The notes under the pieces: generated by a model
What the model was told of the DNA's origin: nothing
Databases searched by the model: none
Seen by the model: the letters and a program-made list of their open reading frames with translations, nothing else
From: Anaerolinea thermolimosa
Lineage (GTDB): Bacteria; Chloroflexota; Anaerolineae; Anaerolineales; Anaerolineaceae
Direction of reading: 5' to 3'
DNA: 64,000 bases
NCBI RefSeq assembly: GCF_001050195.2
Contig: NZ_DF967965.1
Span: 357,815-421,814 of the forward strand
Made by a program: the position numbers and the translations under genes
Shown here: positions 27,277 through 34,264 of the stretch, piece by piece
Numbering within the stretch: position 1 is the stretch's first letter
Layout of the letters: each line of letters starts with the position of its first letter

Positions 27277-27679
27277 GAGATGAGGGGTGATCAAGAATCC
27301 TCAGGTGAGTATTCTTCTTTCAATGTCCACCCTGTGGGTGTCCAATCTGGCAATGGGGGGGAAAGGTTAGCCAACCAGGGATCGATCCACGGGTGAAATG
27401 GGTTGTGATTGGCCGATACCGGTGTATGTGATGTCTGTGAACCTTTTGAATGAAACCTGCGCCTGAATCGTTACACCCGGGTGAGAGGAGATCTGGAGGG
27501 GTGATTTCACCAACCGCCTGTGTAACAAAGGTAAACGAGTGTTTGTCCCATATCTGGTTGGTTTTTGATTGCTTACCACATATGGTGATAAAAAGTTGTA
27601 AATCAGGCGGATTTGCCCCCATATGTGGGGTTTCAAAAGTCGCCCACCATTTTTGGGACAGACACAAACGAGAAAAAGC
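27277..27679. other. Gene-free region with regulatory-looking repeats
   Basis: No convincing gene. It holds three kinds of structure. CCACATATGG (27576-27585) and CCATATGTGG (27619-27628) form a 10-bp inverted pair. The motif TGGGACAGACAC (27654-27665) occurs with an inverted copy GTGTTTGTCCCA (27539-27550). The string ATTTCACCAACCG near 27502 is also found in the lexA promoter region near 62647. The GGGACA motif stands 15 nt before an SOS promoter both here and at lexA. Confidence 0.6.
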
Positions 27680-27708
27680 TTGACAGAACAAGTGTTCTAT
27701 TGTATACT
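27680..27708 (+). promoter_or_regulatory. Promoter with LexA (SOS) box
   Basis: TTGACA (27680-27685), 17-nt spacer, TATACT (27703-27708). Between them lies AGAACAAGTGTTCT (27685-27698), a perfect palindrome matching the Gram-positive SOS box GAAC-N4-GTTC. The lexA promoter at 62691 has the same architecture, so LexA should repress this promoter. Confidence 0.78.
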
Positions 27709-27748
27709 GTTGCAGTATTCAATAGCCCGGTGTTTTCAGGAGGTATCC

Positions 27749-28120
27749 ATGTCTCGAATAGTGCATTTTGAACTTCCCACATCGAATGTGCAGGTCAGCA
27801 AAAAGTTCCTCGAAGAGGTCTTTGGCTGGAAGATCGAAAAATGGAATGGCCCGGTGGAGTACTGGACGGTTACCACAGGTGATCCTTCAGAGCCCGGAAT
27901 TAACGGAGGACTGGGTGGTGCGGCGAATGAGTTCCACGGCACTGTGAACACTTTAGAAGTGCCCAACCTGGATGAAACCCTTGCCAGAGTCGTGGCCGGT
28001 GGCGGGCAGGTGGTGATGCCCAAGGATGAAATCCCGGGGGTGGGCTGGCTGGCTTACATTCGCGAGCCTGGCGGGGCTGTGCTGGGGGTGATTCAAAACT
28101 TCCCTGAAAGATCAATGTAA
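27749..28120 (+). CDS. VOC-family (glyoxalase/bleomycin-resistance-like) protein
   Basis: A 123-residue vicinal-oxygen-chelate protein. It begins RIVHFELPTSNVQVSKKF and has the paired beta-alpha-beta-beta-beta layout (FGWKIEKWNGPVEYW, then VPNLDETLARVVAGGGQVV, then LAYIREPGGAVLGVIQ). The likely metal ligands are His5 and a Glu in REPGG. CAGGAGG precedes the ATG. It is a single-gene unit, closed by a terminator. The SOS-type promoter suggests a role after DNA damage, for example handling a DNA-damaging compound; no direct function can be read. Confidence 0.85.
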   Translation: MSRIVHFELPTSNVQVSKKFLEEVFGWKIEKWNGPVEYWTVTTGDPSEPGINGGLGGAANEFHGTVNTLEVPNLDETLARVVAGGGQVVMPKDEIPGVGWLAYIREPGGAVLGVIQNFPERSM

Positions 28121-28140
28121 AGCAACACATCGGGGAATTT

Positions 28141-28175
28141 GGGCAGGGTAGGAACAGCTACCCTGCCCCTTTTTC
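28141..28175 (+). terminator. Intrinsic terminator after the VOC gene
   Basis: GGGCAGGGTAG (28141-28151) pairs with CTACCCTGCCC (28158-28168) and is followed by CTTTTT. Confidence 0.9.
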
Positions 28176-28276
28176 GGTAACAGACGGTATCCATTCGTTT
28201 CCACGGGCAGGAAAACGAAAGGGTATTCTGGATTCTTCTGCTATACTTATACCAACATATCCCGCAGGAGGTTTTC

Positions 28277-29746
28277 ATGTTTGCCAATGCCCTGATCGTC
28301 CTGCTGGTACTGGTGCTGTTTTTTTTAGCGGTACTGCTGGTGCGTACAGCGCTTTATGGGCGTCCGCCTCAGGCGGTGGAGCCAGCGGCCCTGGCTGAGG
28401 TATCCGGGGAGGTGGTGGCCGAACATCTGGCAGAAATCATTCGCCATCCCACAGTCTCTGAGTTGGACCCCGAAAAAATCGATTACGCGGCCTTTATTGA
28501 ATTGCGCGCTTCTTTAGAGAAGCTGTATCCGCGGGTGCATTCTACCCTGCGGCTCGACCCGGTTAACCGTTACAGTCTACTATATACCTGGAAAGGCAAG
28601 GATGAGCGCCTGCCTCCCATTCTGTTGGCCAGCCATTCGGACGTGGTACCGGTGGACCCGGCTTCGCGCGGCGAGTGGAAGTACCCTCCGTTTGAGGGGC
28701 GTCTGGCGGAGGGATACCTCTGGGGGCGGGGTACGCTGGATAATAAAAATACCCTGATTGCCATGCTGGAGGCTGTTGAGACACTCCTCAAGAGCGGCTA
28801 TCAACCTGAGCGAACGATTTTGCTGGCCATCGGGCATGATGAAGAAGTGGGCGGGCGGCAGGGCGCAGCCCAGATCGCCGGGCGGATTCAAGCCTACAAT
28901 ACCCGGCTGGCAGCTGTGCTCGACGAAGGTGGGGCTGTGTTTTCCTCAGGGATTGTGCCCGGGGTCAAATTGCCGCTGGCGCTGGTAGGAATTACGGAAA
29001 AGGGTTATCTCACCCTGCATCTGGAGGCGGAAGGGCAGGGTGGACATGCTGCCTACCCGCCACGGCACACAGTGATCGGCGTGCTGGCCATGGCAATCGC
29101 TGCTCTGGAAGATGCTCCGATGCGCGCTCGTACTGCGCTGATCGAGTTGATGTTCGAACATCTGGGGGCTTTTCTTCCTTTCGGACTGCGCCTGGTATTC
29201 GCCAATTTCTGGCTCTTCAGGCCGTTATTCCGCAGAGCAATGCTCACCAACCCACGGATGGCGGCGATGATGCGCACCACAACAGCGGTGACCATGATCT
29301 CAGGTGGAATCAAGGACAATGTCTTGCCGGCTCATGCCAGCGCGGTGGTGAACTTTCGTTTGTTGCCGGGTGACCACATTGCTGATGTGGTGCAGCATGT
29401 TCGTAAAGTAGTGGGGGAAGATACCGTTCAACTTCACATTCCTGAAGGTGCGGCCTGGGAATCTCCCCCGGTGTCTCCCGTGGATGGAGCGGCCTTTCGC
29501 AGTTTGAGCCAGGTTATTCAACAGGTATTCCCCGAAGCGCTGGTGGCCCCTTACCTGGTTATGGGGGCTACGGATGCCCGGCATTACGCGGGAGTGTGCG
29601 ACCATATTTATCGCTTCAGCCCGATGATTCTGGATGAAGAGGGGGTTACATCCATTCATAATAAAAATGAACGCATTCCCATCGATGTTCTGGCACGAAT
29701 GGTGCAATTTTATGTGCAATTGATTCAGGTGTGGGGAGCGGCCTGA
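28277..29746 (+). CDS. M20-family metallopeptidase (carboxypeptidase S-like), membrane-anchored
   Basis: A 489-residue zinc peptidase. One N-terminal hydrophobic helix (about 5-26, ALIVLLVLVLFFLAVLLV) probably anchors it with the catalytic domain outside. Metal and catalytic motifs are LLASHSDVVPVD, LWGRGTLDNKN, AIGHDEEVGG (general base Glu), LDEGGAV and a late His in VTSIHNKNERI. The dimerisation insert runs from about residue 240 to 370. It resembles the Gly-X carboxypeptidase/CPS branch rather than DapE. GCAGGAGG precedes the ATG, and a TATACT lies about 25 nt further up. Confidence 0.9.
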   Translation: MFANALIVLLVLVLFFLAVLLVRTALYGRPPQAVEPAALAEVSGEVVAEHLAEIIRHPTVSELDPEKIDYAAFIELRASLEKLYPRVHSTLRLDPVNRYSLLYTWKGKDERLPPILLASHSDVVPVDPASRGEWKYPPFEGRLAEGYLWGRGTLDNKNTLIAMLEAVETLLKSGYQPERTILLAIGHDEEVGGRQGAAQIAGRIQAYNTRLAAVLDEGGAVFSSGIVPGVKLPLALVGITEKGYLTLHLEAEGQGGHAAYPPRHTVIGVLAMAIAALEDAPMRARTALIELMFEHLGAFLPFGLRLVFANFWLFRPLFRRAMLTNPRMAAMMRTTTAVTMISGGIKDNVLPAHASAVVNFRLLPGDHIADVVQHVRKVVGEDTVQLHIPEGAAWESPPVSPVDGAAFRSLSQVIQQVFPEALVAPYLVMGATDARHYAGVCDHIYRFSPMILDEEGVTSIHNKNERIPIDVLARMVQFYVQLIQVWGAA

Positions 29747-29806
29747 GGATGGGAGGTCTTCAGGGTGGGTTTTCCCATGGATTGATGCGACTTCTGGAGG
29801 AGAACG

Positions 29807-30148
29807 ATGCCAATCTCAGCCGAGCAATTCAAAAACATTCATGATCTGGTGCGGTATCTCAATGATCTGGAGAGCAAAGTAAACCTGCTGGAAGAACAAA
29901 ATTCAGCCCTGCGTACCTCTTTGGAGGAAATGAGCACACGGAATGCTGACCTGGTGGCTTTTTTGAAAGAGAACTGGCCAAAGACCAGCCTTTTCCATCG
30001 CAGTTTCTGGGTGAGGGCCCTGACCATTTTCGGGCACAACCTTGTCATTCAACTGATTCTGGGGGTATTCCTGACGATCATCTATTTTGCCATTCTGGCG
30101 CCTGTGCTGATACAGCTTTTCCGGCAGATGTCGGGTTCACTGCCCTGA
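29807..30148 (+). CDS. Small coiled-coil membrane protein, function unknown
   Basis: A 113-residue protein with no family I recognise. Residues 10-55 form a heptad-like coiled coil (LVRYLNDLESKVNLLEEQNS, then LRTSLEEMSTRNADL). Residues 75-107 hold one long hydrophobic helix (LVIQLILGVFLTIIYFAILA), so the coiled coil probably faces the cytoplasm. GGAGG precedes the ATG. It lies between the M20 peptidase and the SpoIIE-type phosphatase on the same strand and may be part of that membrane signalling unit. Confidence 0.75.
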   Translation: MPISAEQFKNIHDLVRYLNDLESKVNLLEEQNSALRTSLEEMSTRNADLVAFLKENWPKTSLFHRSFWVRALTIFGHNLVIQLILGVFLTIIYFAILAPVLIQLFRQMSGSLP

Positions 30149-30221
30149 GGGCCATCTGAGGAATTCTCCGCTGAGCGAACGATCTCTCTCTTCACTTGCC
30201 CGACAAATAGAACACCTGGCG

Positions 30222-32252
30222 GTGCGGGTCTGGCCGGGGATAACCAGTTTGCCCGCTGAACGGCGGGTTGTTGCCGCACTGGATGTGCTGGGGGCGGGGT
30301 ATTATGCTGTTTTAAGCCTGGCAGGCCTGGGCTGGTTAGTGGCAGTAAGCGACTGGGGGGTTTTACGGGCGCACAGTTTGTTGTTTCTCGTGCTGTTACT
30401 GCTGGCGATGCTGTTCAATCGCTTCCGTTACTTTGCGTTTACCGAATTAAGTTTTGGAAAAACGTCGAGCGTTTTTAGCTCCATGGATGGGGTCGCTGGA
30501 TGGACGGCGGCGCTGTTGCTGGGACCGATCGGATTATGGGTCGGTGTGATCAATGTGGCTGTACGTTTTGCCATGGATCTGCCGGGAAATTTGCAGGCTT
30601 CTGCGCGCTGGGAGTTGTTGCGCGTGGAGCTTTCTAACCTTGTGGAAAATACCCTTGCCCGGTTGGGAGCTCTGGTATGTTACCGCGCGATGGGTGGGGC
30701 GATTCCATTCCCGAGCATGGAAATTCATACAGTGATTGTGGCATTGCTGGCTACGGCTGTCATGGTTCTCCTTCAGCAGGTGATCTCTGTGCCATTTTAT
30801 GTCCTTCTTGCAGCTGCGGTGGAGGTCATTGACCACGAGGTTACGCCTTTCCGCTTTTTACGCTTTGTGGTGGGGAAGGGAATCATGCTGGCGGTAGCGG
30901 CACCTTTTGCGGTGCTGGCGGCAGGCTTATACCGCGATTATGGTCTGTGGATGATGTTGTTCTTCTTCGGGGGGCTGGTGGTGGTAAGTTACCTGGCCAA
31001 TCGCTTCAGCCGTTCAGCGTTGCATATTCAATTGCAATCGCGCATGATGGAAGGTCTGGAGAGTCTCAGCCGGGCGTTGTTGCTGGCCCCGCCTGACAGG
31101 GAGCGGATTCTCCATGCCATTCGGGAGCATATCACTCAGGGGCGGTTACACCTTCCCGGTAGACTGGAGATTTGTCTTTTCCCGGGCGAAATCATCCTGC
31201 ATGAACCAGCCATGTGGTCTGCTCTTCCAGAAGATGCCTGGAACTGGTTGCGTGATCATCCCGGAGCGCACCACTTCGGACCGGCTATGCCCCTACCCTG
31301 GAACGAAGTAGAAACGGATCGCAGTACGGCTCTGGTGAGTATCAATGATTATGATAGTGGGGAGATGGTGGGTGGAATTTATCACTCGGTTTCAGCGCGT
31401 GGATTAATTGACCGCCAGCTTTATTTGCTCTACCTTCCGGCGTTGAATACCCTGGCAGACCAAATTTCACTGGCACTCCGCCGGGTGAAGGGGTATCAGC
31501 AGTTGTTGCAGCACCGGCGTGTCGAAGAAGAATTGAGGCTTGCGGGAGATATTCAGGGGAGTTTTCTGCCTGATCGCTTCCCTGAATTACCGGGCTGGAG
31601 CCTTTCGGCGATGCTGGTTTCAGCGCGGGATACCTCCGGGGATTTCTTTGACTTCTTCACCCTACCCGATGGGCGGGTAGGCATCGTACTGGCTGATGTG
31701 GCCGATAAAGGCATCGGGGCGGCACTGTACATGGCCCTGAGCCGGGCTTATCTCCGCAGCCTGGCGTTGGAGAAAGACCCACACCCTTCTGCCACCCTGG
31801 CGGCGCTTAACCGACGTATTCTCCAGGACACCAGTTCAGATCTTTTTGTAACGCTGGTCTATGGCCTGATTTCTCCGGGGAGCGGCACCTTCACCTACTG
31901 TAATGGTGGGCATCCACCTCCTCTGGTGGTGCGCTCTAACCCGGACCAACCTGTTGAGTTGCTGGTGCGGACCGGGATGGCGATAGGCGTAACGGAGAAC
32001 ACTGAGTGGCAGGAGGGTTCTATTGAACTCTTTCCGGGAGACTATATTCTGATGTACAGCGATGGGATTACCGAAGCTCAGTCTGACAGCGGGGAGTTTT
32101 TTGGACTGGAGCGTTTGATCCGTGAGGTTGAGGCGATGCGGGGACGGCCACCGGCTGAGGTGCGTGAATACCTGATTCAGAGGGTGCAGGATTTTTCGGG
32201 TGAGGTGCAGGAAGACGACATTGCCCTTTTGGTTCTGTGTAAAACGGGGTGA
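30222..32252 (+). CDS. Membrane-bound SpoIIE-type PP2C serine phosphatase
   Basis: A 676-residue signalling protein. Residues 20-270 hold about eight hydrophobic segments. Residues 285-420 may be a degenerate GAF-like sensor. Residues 435-676 are a SpoIIE/RsbU phosphatase: SGDFFDFFTLPDGRVGIVLA, DVADKGIGAALYMALSRAYL, YCNGGHPPPLVV, LMYSDGITEA and QEDDIALLVL carry the metal-binding Asp residues. It probably dephosphorylates an anti-anti-sigma (STAS) partner not found in this window. The start is uncertain: GTG at 30222 has no clear ribosome site, and the frame is open about 20 codons further up, with a CTG at 30171 behind TGAGG. Confidence 0.87.
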   Translation: MRVWPGITSLPAERRVVAALDVLGAGYYAVLSLAGLGWLVAVSDWGVLRAHSLLFLVLLLLAMLFNRFRYFAFTELSFGKTSSVFSSMDGVAGWTAALLLGPIGLWVGVINVAVRFAMDLPGNLQASARWELLRVELSNLVENTLARLGALVCYRAMGGAIPFPSMEIHTVIVALLATAVMVLLQQVISVPFYVLLAAAVEVIDHEVTPFRFLRFVVGKGIMLAVAAPFAVLAAGLYRDYGLWMMLFFFGGLVVVSYLANRFSRSALHIQLQSRMMEGLESLSRALLLAPPDRERILHAIREHITQGRLHLPGRLEICLFPGEIILHEPAMWSALPEDAWNWLRDHPGAHHFGPAMPLPWNEVETDRSTALVSINDYDSGEMVGGIYHSVSARGLIDRQLYLLYLPALNTLADQISLALRRVKGYQQLLQHRRVEEELRLAGDIQGSFLPDRFPELPGWSLSAMLVSARDTSGDFFDFFTLPDGRVGIVLADVADKGIGAALYMALSRAYLRSLALEKDPHPSATLAALNRRILQDTSSDLFVTLVYGLISPGSGTFTYCNGGHPPPLVVRSNPDQPVELLVRTGMAIGVTENTEWQEGSIELFPGDYILMYSDGITEAQSDSGEFFGLERLIREVEAMRGRPPAEVREYLIQRVQDFSGEVQEDDIALLVLCKTG

Positions 32253-32256
32253 TTCT

Positions 32257-33009
32257 GTGTCAACACGGATGCGTTCAGAGGGGAGGCCAACCAAAGGTAT
32301 CGCGGTGCCATGGGAATTGCGGGTTATCCTCTGGGCCGGGGCCAGCGCGGGAGGAATGCTTGGAGTGTGGCGTGCCTTCACAGCATGGGTGGTTCATTTT
32401 CCCTGGGTGCAGATCGCCGGAATGGACCTGGTGTATGGATTCGGGCTGGGGGCAGGTCTGATTGGGGGCATGTGCGCCGTGGCCAGGCTGTTTCCTGTCA
32501 TTTCATCCAGCCCGAAGGTGCAACATCTGGCGGCTTTGCTCTCTTTTCTGGCGGGAGGGGCCGCTTTTGGGCTGGTGGGAGCTGCATTCTTCTTCGCTAT
32601 GCCCGGTTTTACCCTTTCTGAGCAGTGGATGGAGCTGGTGGCTACCTTTGAAGCAGGGTTGAGCCTGGCATTGGCGCTCTGGCCATTCCCATTTCAGGGG
32701 CGGAGGAGAGATTTTCTACCCCGGAGCTGGCCGTGGCGTATGCTCATCGCAGGGGCCCTGTTTGTTTCACTCCACGGGGGGTTTCTGTTCCTGCATATTT
32801 CGAATCAGAGCGCGCTTGTCATCTGGCCAGGGGCGGTATACCAGCAGTGGTCTGGAAAATGGGCAGGAGAGGTTCTCCTGCCGAACGCGTTTAACCGCCT
32901 GGCCCTGCTGGATGCATTTGTAAGTGGAGCGTTGCTTTGTTTGGCATTGCTGGTGAGCCTGCGGCTGGCTGCTGGAAACCGGCTGTGGGCTTCACGGCCA
33001 TTACGCTAG
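32257..33009 (+). CDS. Multi-pass membrane protein, function unknown
   Basis: A 250-residue protein with about six hydrophobic segments and no recognised domain. It starts 4 nt after the phosphatase stop; GTG at 32257 with GGGGTG upstream is chosen, and ATG at 32269 is possible. Charged residues are confined to the N-terminus (STRMRSEGRPTKG) and a loop near 145 (FQGRRRDFLPRSW). Tight spacing suggests a partner or target of the SpoIIE-type phosphatase. It ends 2 nt before the convergent hydrolase gene. Confidence 0.75.
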   Translation: MSTRMRSEGRPTKGIAVPWELRVILWAGASAGGMLGVWRAFTAWVVHFPWVQIAGMDLVYGFGLGAGLIGGMCAVARLFPVISSSPKVQHLAALLSFLAGGAAFGLVGAAFFFAMPGFTLSEQWMELVATFEAGLSLALALWPFPFQGRRRDFLPRSWPWRMLIAGALFVSLHGGFLFLHISNQSALVIWPGAVYQQWSGKWAGEVLLPNAFNRLALLDAFVSGALLCLALLVSLRLAAGNRLWASRPLR

Positions 33010-33011
33010 GG

Positions 33012-33965
33012 TTATCTCCTGGTCAGGGAGTCGAGAAATTCGATCACCAGTGGATTGAAGAGATCAGCCCTTTCGTAGTTGGATACGTGGCCGGCTTCCG
33101 GTAACGCTTGAAACCGGGCACCGGGGAGGCGTTCCAGAAGGTCTGGCGCATACGAAATGGGGACAGTACGGTCTTCTTCACCCATCACGAGCAGAATCGG
33201 CTTGCCGGTTTTACCCAGACGGGCATATTCTGCCATCGGGTCGATGTCGAAGTGGCGCAGGGTGGAAATGAGAGCACGACGAAACCCGCGATATTGCATC
33301 TGGACGCGGTAGTTGGCCTGCCATTCCGGGAGGAGAGCCGGGTTGTAAAAACTATCTTCCTGCCGGGCAAGGATGTATGGTTGAATGTAAACGGTGTAAA
33401 GGTACTCACCCACCCCGGGCAGGTTGACCGGAAAGATGGTCTGGGGGGTAATTTGCACCACCTGAGGGTCTACCAGGGTGACGCTGGCCACGCGGTCAGG
33501 ATATTGATTGGTGAAGGCGGCCACCAGGGCTCCGCCCATTGACAGCCCGACTAGGTGAACCGGTTCCTGAATCTCAAGGGCCTGAAGGAGGCCAGAGATT
33601 TGACGCAGGAATAGATCGAGGTTATAGGGGCCGGGGGGACGATCCGAATAACCGCGACCGTACAGGTCAAAGCGAAGCACACGAAATCCAGCCTGAGCCA
33701 GTACAGGGGCATTGCGATCCCAGGCGAACATGGGGGCCGAGAACCCGTGAACCAGTACCACCAGGGGGCCCGTGGCCGGGCCGGTGAGTTCGTAATGCAC
33801 CATGCCATCCGGGAGTTCGATAAAATCACCGGGGGCACTGGCGCGGGTGTTCTCGTCGAGGGGGAACTTTTCCTGATCGTAAGCGGCGTACGCTCCCCAG
33901 AGGATGACAACTCCGAGGAGGAAGGCGGCCAGAATGCGCAATTTTCGCGATGGATGGGAAAGCAT
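33012..33965 (-). CDS. Alpha/beta hydrolase with N-terminal membrane anchor
   Basis: A 317-residue protein: one hydrophobic helix near the start (LRILAAFLLGVVILWGAYAA), then an alpha/beta hydrolase with LVHGFSAPMFAWD (oxyanion), VGLSMGGALVAA (nucleophile Ser), MGEEDRTVP (Asp) and EAGHVSNYE (His). It is built like the gene at 22637. The ATG at 33963-33965 is chosen over one 39 nt upstream because a TATACT -10 lies inside the longer form and AGGA precedes the chosen codon. The substrate is unknown. Confidence 0.83.
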   Translation of the reverse strand: MLSHPSRKLRILAAFLLGVVILWGAYAAYDQEKFPLDENTRASAPGDFIELPDGMVHYELTGPATGPLVVLVHGFSAPMFAWDRNAPVLAQAGFRVLRFDLYGRGYSDRPPGPYNLDLFLRQISGLLQALEIQEPVHLVGLSMGGALVAAFTNQYPDRVASVTLVDPQVVQITPQTIFPVNLPGVGEYLYTVYIQPYILARQEDSFYNPALLPEWQANYRVQMQYRGFRRALISTLRHFDIDPMAEYARLGKTGKPILLVMGEEDRTVPISYAPDLLERLPGARFQALPEAGHVSNYERADLFNPLVIEFLDSLTRR

Positions 33966-34065
33966 GAGCTTGATCCTGGGATGAGTATACTCCAGGATGA
34001 GCATTCAGGGATGCGGGAGAGGGGCACAGAGATGCACCGATGGAAAAATTGAGATTTTTCATCTA

Positions 34066-34094
34066 TTGACAGCTATTCAGTTAAATAGTATATT
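34066..34094 (+). promoter_or_regulatory. Promoter of the DUF4914 leader
   Basis: TTGACA (34066-34071), 17-nt spacer, TATATT (34089-34094). The -10 ends 6 nt before an ATG (34101), so the leader ORF may be translated from the very 5' end of the RNA. Confidence 0.85.
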
Positions 34095-34100
34095 TTCACC

Positions 34101-34190
34101 ATGCAATTCCCGAAGCGAGACAACCGGATGAATTTGACTACTCAGCGCCGAGAAATTTCTTTCGCGGGGCAGTCGAGCTACATCCGTTGA
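34101..34190 (+). CDS. Putative 29-residue leader peptide
   Basis: A short ORF starting at the predicted transcription start, MQFPKRDNRMNLTTQRRE onwards, ending SSYIR. A second in-frame ATG (34128) gives a 20-residue form. No homology is recognised. Its 3' half contains GCGGGGC (34164-34170), the exact complement of the 5' arm of the downstream terminator. Ribosome position on this ORF could therefore decide which hairpin forms. This role is inferred from architecture alone. Confidence 0.5.
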   Translation: MQFPKRDNRMNLTTQRREISFAGQSSYIR

Positions 34191-34249
34191 CCTTAAGAAT
34201 AAGTCTAAGTGTACTCAAAAGCCCCGCACCCTGGCGGGGATTTCTTTTT
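34164..34249 (+). terminator. Attenuator: terminator with competing antiterminator arm
   Basis: The terminator pairs CCCCGC (34222-34227) with GCGGGG (34234-34239) and is followed by ATTTCTTTTTA. The leader segment GCGGGGC (34164-34170) can instead pair with GCCCCGC (34221-34227), 7 bp, and block the terminator. The terminator T-run runs straight into the start region and the GGAGGAG ribosome site (34254-34260) of the next gene. Confidence 0.75.
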
Positions 34250-34264
34250 ATGTGGAGGAGAGGC

